Source: Leptospira broomii serovar Hurstbridge str. 5399
GTDB taxonomy: Bacteria; Spirochaetota; Leptospiria; Leptospirales; Leptospiraceae
Assembly: GCF_000243715.2 (NCBI RefSeq)
Contig: NZ_AHMO02000004.1
Span: forward strand, 312,501-376,500
Reading direction: 5' to 3'
Length of the DNA stretch: 64,000 bases
A program made the translations under genes and the position numbers. Positions 8,269-15,915 of the stretch are shown here, in pieces (within the stretch, counting starts at the first letter, position 1; each line of letters begins with the position of its first letter). The notes under the pieces were generated by a model. The model searched no databases and had not been told where the DNA came from. It saw only the letters and a list, made by a program, of their open reading frames with translations.

Positions 8269-8886
8269 ATGCGATCTCCGCTCTTTGTTTTCGATCTAAT
8301 GGACACTCTCATCAAAGATCCGTTTCATTCGGCTTTGAAGACTCTTCTGTCCAAGGACCAATTGGAATCTTTTCGAAATGGCCGAGAAAGGCAAGCTTTC
8401 TTGGAATTTGAAAAAGGGCAGATCACCGAAGAAGAATTCTTTTCCCGATTTTACTTGGAGTCTCATAGAAACGCTGGACTTCCTTCCCCACGGGAATTGA
8501 AAGAACAAATGTTTTCTTCGGTGCATCCGATCCGGGAATCCTTTCAAATAGTGAAGACTTTGAAGGAGAAAGGATTTCAGGTTCTCTTGGCCAGCAATTA
8601 TTCGGTTTGGTACAAGGAGTTACTACAATTTCCCGAAGTTGGCTCTCTTTTCCGCTCCTTGGACCGGCTTTATTTTTCCTGCGAAATGGGTGTGCGCAAA
8701 CCGGCTCAGGAATATTATCAATGGATAGCGACGGATTACCCTGATAGAGAATATGTCTTCGTGGATGACAATGCGACTAATGTAGAGGTCGCCGGATATT
8801 TAAATTGGAATGCATTTCGGTTCGACCCTAAGAATCCCGGGGAACTCCGGAATTTTCTTATAGAGCAGTTCCCCAATTGTCTTTGA
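8269..8886 (+). CDS. HAD-superfamily hydrolase (resembles plant chloroplast FMN hydrolase)
   Basis: 205 residues. HAD motif I is VFDLMDTLI (Asp9, Asp12), motif II lies in LLASNYSVWY, motif III Lys in GVRKPAQEYY and motif IV in VFVDDNATNV. The set MDT-I-DPF, FLEFEKGQI-EEE, SNY-VWY and RKP--E-Y is the pattern I recall from the Arabidopsis chloroplast FMN phosphatase, so a small phosphate-ester substrate such as FMN is possible; that is inference from remembered sequence. The last 29 bp overlap the convergent FlaA-like gene. Confidence 0.82.
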   Translation: MRSPLFVFDLMDTLIKDPFHSALKTLLSKDQLESFRNGRERQAFLEFEKGQITEEEFFSRFYLESHRNAGLPSPRELKEQMFSSVHPIRESFQIVKTLKEKGFQVLLASNYSVWYKELLQFPEVGSLFRSLDRLYFSCEMGVRKPAQEYYQWIATDYPDREYVFVDDNATNVEVAGYLNWNAFRFDPKNPGELRNFLIEQFPNCL

Positions 8887-9607
8887 TTTCCGCGCCGGGG
8901 TAAATTTCGTCTCGGCTATCGATTAGTATTCCTAATCGGTCCAGATAAAATACAAACTCACCTTTCGGTTGAAACGGACTCGGTTTGATTCGAATCGCAC
9001 TGACTTCCAAGGGAAATCGGAGAGATTGGTTGAGACGGATATTCCGACCCGGAACTGATAGTTTGGTTTCGATTCTCTTCCAACCGTCGAATTTTAAATC
9101 CCCGATTTCGAGACTTACTTCTTTAGACTTTCTCTGCCGGAACACGATTTCGATCGATGCATTATGGTTGGAAGAGTATGCCCAGAAGAAAATTCGAGTC
9201 GGAATTCCGATCGGTAGACGAATCGGCTCTTTCGGTCGGATTTCCAGATGTTCCTGTTTCGGGTTTTCAAAGAAACTATGAATCATCATGGATCGGTATT
9301 CTTCCGAGGCGGTTTCCTTATAGAGTTCTCTTTCTTTTAAAAAAGCCGGAGAGGAGGGAATTTGCGAGGTGAATTCGATTCGGTTGATAAACGAAATTCC
9401 CCGGTATATTTCCCAAGGTCTTGCCCCTTCAAATGCATCCACAAGAAAAAGGTTGTAGTGTCTCCAATCTCCAAGTACTTTTTCAAGTTGCAAAACTCGA
9501 CTTGCTTCGTCTTGATCTCGGGTGATAGGCGGGGCCCAGGAGTAGTTTGCGGGAATGAAACCTATCGATAAAATGGATAGTACGAAGAATAATGCGCGCC
9601 GTGCCAC
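8858..9607 (-). CDS. FlaA-family flagellar filament outer layer protein
   Basis: 249 residues with a Sec signal peptide (MARRALFFVLSILSIGFIPANYSWA). The rest follows the spirochaetal FlaA plan: VDAFEGARPWEI, an IFFWAYSSNHNASIEIVF strand pair, LEIGDLKFDGWKRIETKL, and the C-terminal FYLDRLGILIDSRDEIYPG. FlaA proteins coat the periplasmic flagellar filament and influence its stiffness and the cell's helical shape. Which FlaA paralogue this is cannot be told from sequence alone. Its 3' end overlaps the convergent HAD gene by 29 bp. Confidence 0.78.
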   Translation of the reverse strand: MARRALFFVLSILSIGFIPANYSWAPPITRDQDEASRVLQLEKVLGDWRHYNLFLVDAFEGARPWEIYRGISFINRIEFTSQIPSSPAFLKERELYKETASEEYRSMMIHSFFENPKQEHLEIRPKEPIRLPIGIPTRIFFWAYSSNHNASIEIVFRQRKSKEVSLEIGDLKFDGWKRIETKLSVPGRNIRLNQSLRFPLEVSAIRIKPSPFQPKGEFVFYLDRLGILIDSRDEIYPGAEIKDNWGTAL

Positions 9608-9706
9608 CCTAGTTCTTTCGGAAGAATTAAGGTTTCCCCTGAGGTAAACCGGGGTTTTTTACCCGTTTGCGGCCTTAATAGGCCGATATTGTAGAAAGGA
9701 AAACGT

Positions 9707-10405
9707 ATGAACCGGGATATTCTGAAAACTCTTCTAGGTGGATTACTAATCCTTTTGTTAGGATGCTTGATCGTTTACGTAATCTTTCAGCGGGATAAAA
9801 TATCCGCATGGATAAAAAATCAACAAGCGTCGTCGAACGCACAGGCTCCGAACGAACGGGTGATCATCGGTTTGGACGAGGTCCCCCCAAGCAAGGAACT
9901 CTCACCTCCGGCTCAAAATTTCGATTCGGAATTCCCTCCGGCGAAAGAGACCCAAAATGAAATTTCTAAACCTCTTCCGAAAACTGATTACGAGGTTCCC
10001 GGATTGGGCCCCGAAAAGGGAAAATCTAAGGGATCGGATCGTCGTCAGGATGAGGCGGCGAGTAAGCGGGAGTCCGGTAAGGAAGAATACCCTGAAGTAA
10101 ATCAGCCTTTACCCAAATCCAAACGACCCATGGAATTTAAGGGCGGCGAAGAAGAAGTCCCTAAGAAATCGGAAAAAATTTCCCGCAAGCATAGAAAGCA
10201 TTCGTATAAAAAAAAGAAACCGCATTCAAGCAGAATGCAAACTCGTTTGCATTCTCTGGAAAAAAGAGTCAATAGACTGGAAAAGAAACTAGGCGTAAAA
10301 TCAGATAAAGCGGTTCGTCCAAAAAAGAATCTTCCCTTGGAAAAAAGAGTCGAACGATTGGAAAAGGAAATCTCCACTCTGAAAAAGAAATCCAAGGAAG
10401 AGTAA
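9707..10405 (+). CDS. Membrane-anchored Pro/Lys-rich protein with C-terminal coiled coil
   Basis: 232 residues, ATG behind AAGGAAAACGT. A single transmembrane segment (residues 7-27, LLGGLLILLLGCLIVYVIF) is followed by a long Pro/Glu/Lys-rich disordered region, a basic block (RKHRKHSYKKKKPH) and two near-identical heptad repeats, LEKRVNRLEKKL and LEKRVERLEKEI, that should form a short coiled coil. The architecture suggests a scaffold or spacer protein; no enzyme motif is visible. An inverted repeat CGGCCT-TAAT-AGGCCG lies upstream at about 9670-9685. It is followed after 16 bp by yggS. Function unknown. Confidence 0.7.
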   Translation: MNRDILKTLLGGLLILLLGCLIVYVIFQRDKISAWIKNQQASSNAQAPNERVIIGLDEVPPSKELSPPAQNFDSEFPPAKETQNEISKPLPKTDYEVPGLGPEKGKSKGSDRRQDEAASKRESGKEEYPEVNQPLPKSKRPMEFKGGEEEVPKKSEKISRKHRKHSYKKKKPHSSRMQTRLHSLEKRVNRLEKKLGVKSDKAVRPKKNLPLEKRVERLEKEISTLKKKSKEE

Positions 10406-10421
10406 CGTCAAAGGTTGTGCC

Positions 10422-11087
10422 TTGGGAGTTTTAGAACAATATTTATCGTTGCGATCCGAAATCGAATCGATTCGGCCCGACAATCCCTCTACGATTATCG
10501 CAGTCTCTAAATTTCAGCCCAAGGAAAAAGTGGTTCAGGCGATTTCGGCAGGATGTCTGCATTTCGGTGAAAATCGAGTGCAAGAAGGGTGGGATAAATT
10601 CGCAGATTTAGGAACAGCCGGGGTGGACTTTATTCTCCATCATATCGGACCGTTGCAGTCTGGGACGTTACGAAAATACGCGGGATTATATTCTTATGCG
10701 CATGGAGTCGGTTCCGTCGCTACTCTCGAAGAGTTGAGAAAACGACTGGAAAAAGATCGATGGAAAATGGGAATCTTCCTGCAAGCGAATCTTACCGAGG
10801 AGACGTCCAAATCAGGCTTCTCCCGTTCGCAATTGTTGGAATTTCTGCAAGATCGTTCTTCTTTTTCCTCCGAATTTTGCAGGATTGAAGGATTGATGAC
10901 AATGGGACCCAGTTCCGGCGAAGAGGGAATGACTCGAAACGTTTTTCATGAATTAAACGAAATTCGTAGGGATTATTTTCCCGAGGCCAAACTTTCTATG
11001 GGAATGTCCGGGGATTATAGAATCGCAGTATCGGAAGGCAGCGATTATGTAAGAATTGGAAGCGCAATATTCGGAGAGAGAGCATGA
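10422..11087 (+). CDS. yggS: YggS/PLPBP-family pyridoxal phosphate homeostasis protein
   Basis: 221 residues from a TTG at 10422. The PLP lysine lies in IIAVSKFQP, and the family blocks HFGENRVQEG, HHIGPLQSGTLRK, GLMTMGP, LSMGMSGDYRIAV and YVRIGSAIFGER are present. These single-domain alanine-racemase-fold proteins bind PLP and maintain vitamin B6 and amino acid balance without a known catalytic reaction. The usual HFIGHLQSNK reads HHIGPLQSGT here. The stop overlaps the proC start as ATGA, the widespread yggS-proC pairing. Confidence 0.93.
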   Translation: MGVLEQYLSLRSEIESIRPDNPSTIIAVSKFQPKEKVVQAISAGCLHFGENRVQEGWDKFADLGTAGVDFILHHIGPLQSGTLRKYAGLYSYAHGVGSVATLEELRKRLEKDRWKMGIFLQANLTEETSKSGFSRSQLLEFLQDRSSFSSEFCRIEGLMTMGPSSGEEGMTRNVFHELNEIRRDYFPEAKLSMGMSGDYRIAVSEGSDYVRIGSAIFGERA

Positions 11088-11866
11088 GCCAAGAAACTAT
11101 CGGAATCATCGGTTGCGGAAACATGGGCGGAGCGATTTATCGTTCGCTTAAAAATAGAAAAAGAAACGTTCTTGGCTTCGATCCGTTTCTTCCCGCTGAG
11201 AAAGCGCAAGGGATCCTGCTGGAGAATAATTGGGAAGAGTTTCAAAAAAAATCGGAGTTATTGCTGATTTCGGTAAAACCGGGAGATGTTTCTAAAACTC
11301 TAAAGACTCTCGATTCACCTAAGAAAATTCTTTCCGTTGCAGCAGGAATCGATACAAGTACGTTGCGCAATTCTTCCCCGAAAGGTTCCAGTATCGTAAG
11401 AATCATGCCCAATCTGCCGATTCTTGTCGAAAAGGGAGCATTGGGTTATTTCGGAGATCCGGAACTTTATGCAACCGTAAGAGAAATTTTTTCTCCTATA
11501 TCTTACTGCTTAGAAGTTTCCAAGGAAGAGTTACTAGACTCGGTTACAGGTTTATCAGGATCCGGGCCTGCTTATGTTTTACGTTTTATACAAAGTTTGG
11601 CGGAAGGTGGAGTCGCGTCCGGTCTAACATATAATCAGTCCTTAGAGTTATCCATTCATACCGTATTGGGTGCTGCGAGTCTCTTGTTGGAAGAGAGAGG
11701 AAAGGATCCTGACCTCCATCCAGAAGAATTGAAAAATAGAGTTACTTCTCCCGGCGGAACAACGATCGCCGGCTTGGAAGAATTAGAAAAAAACAAGTTC
11801 GCTTATTCAATCCTTGCAGCGGTTAAACGAGCGACAGAAAGATCAAAAGAACTCGGTAAGTTGTAA
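11084..11866 (+). CDS. proC: Pyrroline-5-carboxylate reductase
   Basis: 260 residues. The Rossmann loop is IGIIGCGNMGGAIYRSL, followed by LLISVKPGDV, SVAAGID, VRIMPNLPILVEKGALGYF and the C-terminal signature VTGLSGSGPAYVLRFIQSLAEGG with VTSPGGTTIAGLEELE. ProC reduces 1-pyrroline-5-carboxylate to proline with NAD(P)H, the last step of proline synthesis. It shares a 4-bp overlap with yggS. Confidence 0.95.
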   Translation: MSQETIGIIGCGNMGGAIYRSLKNRKRNVLGFDPFLPAEKAQGILLENNWEEFQKKSELLLISVKPGDVSKTLKTLDSPKKILSVAAGIDTSTLRNSSPKGSSIVRIMPNLPILVEKGALGYFGDPELYATVREIFSPISYCLEVSKEELLDSVTGLSGSGPAYVLRFIQSLAEGGVASGLTYNQSLELSIHTVLGAASLLLEERGKDPDLHPEELKNRVTSPGGTTIAGLEELEKNKFAYSILAAVKRATERSKELGKL

Positions 11867-12245
<379 letters not shown>

Positions 12246-13325
12246 ATGGGAGAATCCAACTTGATCGGAAAAGACAACGATCCTCTAATGATCGAGTACT
12301 ATGAGAAAAAGATCTACGATCAAAAGCAATTAATCGAGATCAGTAAGGCCCTTAACTCTACACTCGATTATAAGTATCTTATAGATGCAATTTTAAATAT
12401 CTGCCTTGCTCAACTTCAAACGTTAAGTGCGGCGATTTTTCTCGCGCCGGAAGCGGATTCGAATTATTTCGAGTTGGAACCAAGCTTTAAAGGATTCGAT
12501 TTAAACGAAGATGACGTAAGCTTTCGCATTAAAACGGATGCGCCTTTGGTTACTTTTCTCGAAACCAAATTGAAAGCGATGACTCCGGACCAGGTGGAAG
12601 AGGCCATGGGTCTGAGTCCCGAATTGCAGTTTCTTAGAAAAATCGGAGGAGATTTGATCATTCCTCTTAACGCTAAAGGGAAAGTGAACGGACTCTTACT
12701 ATTGGGTGAAAAAATCACTCTCGGCGAATGGATGGAGGAAGATCGTGAGTTTCTTACGACTCTATCGACGTTAGCCGGAATTGCCGTTGAAAATTCCCGT
12801 TTGTATGAACTCGCGACGGTGGATATGATGACCGGCTTGAAAGTTCACCATTACTTTCAAACAAAGTTAAAGGAAGAAATGGAGCGAAGTCGTAAGAAAA
12901 GGACCGGCTTGGCGCTTCTATTTACCGACGTAGATAACTTCAAAAAATTCAACGATACTCACGGCCACCAGGCGGGAGACGAAGTCTTAATTGCTGTCGC
13001 AAAAAGATTGATTGAAAGTGCGGGAAAACACGATATAGCCGCTCGATACGGCGGAGAGGAATTCTGCTTGGTAATGCCCGGAGCCGATTTAAAGAGAGGT
13101 TTCGAAATGGGGGAGCGGATTCGGAAAGCCGTGGAAGACACTGCGATTCCGAATCCTAATGGAGGGCCGGATTTTAAAGTGACTCTTTCTATCGGAGTTT
13201 CCGAATTTTGGGTTTCGGACCGGAATAACAAAGATTTGATCGAAAGAGCCGATAAGGCCCTTTACGAAGCGAAACATTCCGGAAAAAATAGAACTATTAT
13301 ACACCAATCTATGAACTCGAATTGA
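12246..13325 (+). CDS. GAF-GGDEF diguanylate cyclase
   Basis: 359 residues. The N-terminal 40-190 region has GAF-like features (LAAIF segment, LIIPLNAKGKVNGLLLLGEK, LSTLAGIAVENSRLYELATVD). The GGDEF domain follows with DMMTGLKVHHYF, FTDVDNFKKFNDTHGHQAGDEVL, the active-site loop ARYGGEEF and ADKALYEAKHSGKN. It should make cyclic di-GMP from two GTP in response to whatever the GAF domain senses. The usual RxxD inhibitory site five residues before GGEEF reads GKHD, so product feedback through that site is probably absent. No membrane segment, so cytoplasmic. Confidence 0.92.
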   Translation: MGESNLIGKDNDPLMIEYYEKKIYDQKQLIEISKALNSTLDYKYLIDAILNICLAQLQTLSAAIFLAPEADSNYFELEPSFKGFDLNEDDVSFRIKTDAPLVTFLETKLKAMTPDQVEEAMGLSPELQFLRKIGGDLIIPLNAKGKVNGLLLLGEKITLGEWMEEDREFLTTLSTLAGIAVENSRLYELATVDMMTGLKVHHYFQTKLKEEMERSRKKRTGLALLFTDVDNFKKFNDTHGHQAGDEVLIAVAKRLIESAGKHDIAARYGGEEFCLVMPGADLKRGFEMGERIRKAVEDTAIPNPNGGPDFKVTLSIGVSEFWVSDRNNKDLIERADKALYEAKHSGKNRTIIHQSMNSN

Positions 13326-13327
13326 GC

Positions 13328-13346
13328 TCCTTTCGGAAGGATTTTT
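13328..13346 (+). terminator. Possible rho-independent terminator after the GGDEF gene
   Basis: TCCTT pairs with AAGGA around a TCGG tetraloop and is followed by five T residues, just after the cyclase stop. The stem is only five pairs, so efficiency is doubtful. Confidence 0.4.
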
Positions 13347-13414
13347 GCCTTTAGTTTCAAATTTTACGAAAAAACGGCAGTTATGTCTTTTGAGTTTTTG
13401 CCGATGAATCTATC

Positions 13415-13645
13415 ATGGAAAGACAACTTGCGCTGGACCATTTCTATCTTAGCCAGACCGAAGAGGCTGAGTTAGGCAGAAGGATTCGAAATCGGGCTCT
13501 CGGTCGGGAAGAGTTCGATTTTTCACCATATGCATGTTTTATCGAATACAAATCCAAGGATGCAAAGACCGGAATTGAATACAGAGATTGTGTAATCGAC
13601 CACACCCGTTGTCCGAACAATCGTTGTATTAAAAAACTGACGTAA
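13415..13645 (+). CDS. Small conserved-looking protein of unknown function
   Basis: 76 residues, ATG at 13415. Charged N-terminal half (LYLSQTEEAELGRRIRNRALG type helix) and a C-terminal half with four Cys (ACF, DCV, RCP, RCI) and one His, which could bind a metal. The frame fills the space between the cyclase and the protease-like gene, and its composition resembles real genes nearby. I do not recognise a family. Confidence 0.55.
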   Translation: MERQLALDHFYLSQTEEAELGRRIRNRALGREEFDFSPYACFIEYKSKDAKTGIEYRDCVIDHTRCPNNRCIKKLT

Positions 13646-13709
13646 ACGTATCTCGTCCTTTGCTTGACGGTTCATCGGAATACGTTTCCTCTATTAGGAG
13701 CGTAGAAAG

Positions 13710-14765
13710 ATGAGAAGATTTTTTTTTACGGATCGTTTTTATCGAGTTAAAGACGATAAGCTTGTCGATGCCGCAAAGATTTTTTTGAGTTCTGCCTTCG
13801 AATTTTCTCTCTTCGCGATATTTCTTTTTCCGCTCTCATCCTGCCTTCCGATCCGGCTCTCGGAATTACTTCCGGAATATACGCGTATGGAAGAGGCTCC
13901 GGGGGGAAAATGGTTACGCCTTCCGTTACACAACGTGGATCATTTACCTGTTTTGGAATTTTCACTAACCGAGGGCGCGGAGCCGATTCGATTTCTGCTG
14001 GATACCGGTTCGTTTGCATCCTTCTTGGCGGAAGAGCATGTTCCCAAGAATTCTCCTACGAAAGTTTTAAGCGCTAGTTTTCCCGGTGGTAGTATTCGAT
14101 CCGTACGAAGAATTCATTCTTCCAATCTTTTTTTTAGAGGAGGCCACATTCCCGGTGAAATCGAATTTTACTCTCACACCTTTCCGCCCGAATTAAGAAT
14201 CCAGGGTCTGCTCGGGATGAATGCATTTTTGGGTCATATCGTTCTTCTAGAATTACCGAAGCGGATTTCTTTCTGGAAGTCCGAGGAGTCTAGGCCGGCT
14301 CCGGGATTTCCTGAGGATAATCTTTTTCATCTTCAAATTCGGTCAGGTCAACCTTTGGCTTTTATTCTTAGGCCTCCGGGTATTAATATGGAGGCTTGGG
14401 TCTTGGATACCGGGGCAAAATATACCGCTATGGAATGGGGAGGGGCCGAAGAGCTTCAGTATGCGGAAGGAGCCGAAACGATGGTATTCAATTTCGGAGG
14501 AGGACGTTTATCCGCTCGAACCAGAATTTTTAAGCCTTTTTGCCCGGTCTTCGTAAAAAAAATGGGAGAAGCGACCGAGTTTTGTTTATCCGAATTGGAA
14601 GTATTTCCCGGTGGAATTCCTCCCGATGCGATTTCACGCGATTTCAATAAGGGGATTCGAGGAATCCTGGGTCGAAATTGGCTAGAAAACTACCGAATTC
14701 TTTTGGACACAAAACGGAGTCTTATTGGTATAGTAGGAAAGGAAACGGGTGCAGGTCATGAGTAA
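13710..14765 (+). CDS. Putative lipoprotein with two aspartic-protease DTG motifs
   Basis: 351 residues. A hydrophobic stretch (FSLFAIFLFPLSSC) ends at Cys45 in a lipobox, so the protein should be lipid-anchored outside the cytoplasm. Two repeated halves each carry an aspartic-protease active-site motif: IRFLLDTGSF (Asp98) and AWVLDTGAKY (Asp233). Each is followed by a hydrophobic-Gly block, IQGLLGMNAF and IRGILGRNWL, as in retropepsin and pepsin lobes. Two Asp in one chain could form a complete bilobal active site. The substrate is unknown. Its last 8 bp overlap mnmA. Confidence 0.7.
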   Translation: MRRFFFTDRFYRVKDDKLVDAAKIFLSSAFEFSLFAIFLFPLSSCLPIRLSELLPEYTRMEEAPGGKWLRLPLHNVDHLPVLEFSLTEGAEPIRFLLDTGSFASFLAEEHVPKNSPTKVLSASFPGGSIRSVRRIHSSNLFFRGGHIPGEIEFYSHTFPPELRIQGLLGMNAFLGHIVLLELPKRISFWKSEESRPAPGFPEDNLFHLQIRSGQPLAFILRPPGINMEAWVLDTGAKYTAMEWGGAEELQYAEGAETMVFNFGGGRLSARTRIFKPFCPVFVKKMGEATEFCLSELEVFPGGIPPDAISRDFNKGIRGILGRNWLENYRILLDTKRSLIGIVGKETGAGHE

Positions 14766-15915
14766 AGGGAAGATCATCGTAGCAATGAGCGGCGGGGTGG
14801 ATAGCGCCGTAACTGCGGGACTCCTTATGGAAGAAGGTTATGAGGTCATCGGAGTGAACCTTCGAACCTGGGAATACGAAGCTCCTGCATGCGATACGAC
14901 CAAAAAATCCTGCTGTTCACCGGAAGATATTCGGGACGCGAGAGACGTGGGTCTTTCTCTAAACATTCCTTTTTACGTAATCAAGATGGAAAAGCTTTTT
15001 CAAGAAAAAGTGATCGATCGTTTTGTGAGCGATTATAAGGACGGAAAGACTCCGAATCCTTGCGTAGAATGTAATACTTTCGTAAAGTTCGGAGCTTTAT
15101 TCGAAAAAGCTAAAGCGTTAGGAATCGATAAGATCGCGACCGGTCATTATTCTAAGGTAGTAGAAGTCGACGGGAGATACGCGATTGCGGATGCGATCGA
15201 CCAAAATAAAAATCAAGCGTATTACCTATACGGACTTTCCCAAGAAAATTTAAAGAACGTATTATTTCCGTTAGGTGGAATGACGAAGCCGGAAGTACGG
15301 GATATCGCAAGAAGGATGGGCTTGCCTGTTGCAGAAAAAGCCGAATCTCAGGAAATATGTTTTATTCCTGAAAACGATTATAGAAAGTTTTTGGCCCGCA
15401 AAAATGTGGACTTTACTCCGGGGTTCTTTAAGCTTCGAGACGGCAGAATCGTAGGAAAACATTCGGGAAAAGAAAATTTTACCATCGGCCAGCGCAAAGG
15501 CCTTGGAATCGCGTGGAAAAATCCCTTGTACGTTCTATCCATCGAGGATGATGGAACGGTAATTTTAGGAGAAGATAGGGAAACATTCGTAGAATCGTTT
15601 CTCGTCGAAGATTTGAATTTTCAAGCCTGGTCTCCGTTACGATCCGGTCAGGAAGAAGAATGTCGAGTGCAAGTTCGCTATCGTTCTCGACCGATTCTCG
15701 CTAAGATCAGACAGGAAGAGGATTTTGCGATTCGCGTATTCCCGATAGAGGACGTTAAAGGCGTAGCTCCCGGACAATCGGCGATATTCTATCCTAGGAA
15801 TGAAAACTATTTATTGGCCGGCGGAATTATTCGAAAAGGTAGCATTCAAACTATCGAAAGGATCCTTGAGGGAACCGACGAAACTCGGGAAATTGGAGCA
15901 GCCGTTCTTCCGTGA
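14758..15915 (+). CDS. mnmA: tRNA-specific 2-thiouridylase MnmA
   Basis: PP-loop VAMSGGVDSAV at the N-terminus for tRNA adenylation, then the catalytic Cys pair in NPCVECN (near residue 105) and QEICFIPE (near residue 203), plus ATGHYSK, NKNQAYYLYGLSQE and the C-terminal FTIGQRKGLGIAW. MnmA thiolates U34 of Lys, Glu and Gln tRNAs using persulphide sulphur. I chose the ATG at 14758, overlapping the preceding stop; a GTG at 14749 would add three residues. Its stop overlaps the next gene's start. Confidence 0.95.
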   Translation: MSKGKIIVAMSGGVDSAVTAGLLMEEGYEVIGVNLRTWEYEAPACDTTKKSCCSPEDIRDARDVGLSLNIPFYVIKMEKLFQEKVIDRFVSDYKDGKTPNPCVECNTFVKFGALFEKAKALGIDKIATGHYSKVVEVDGRYAIADAIDQNKNQAYYLYGLSQENLKNVLFPLGGMTKPEVRDIARRMGLPVAEKAESQEICFIPENDYRKFLARKNVDFTPGFFKLRDGRIVGKHSGKENFTIGQRKGLGIAWKNPLYVLSIEDDGTVILGEDRETFVESFLVEDLNFQAWSPLRSGQEEECRVQVRYRSRPILAKIRQEEDFAIRVFPIEDVKGVAPGQSAIFYPRNENYLLAGGIIRKGSIQTIERILEGTDETREIGAAVLP

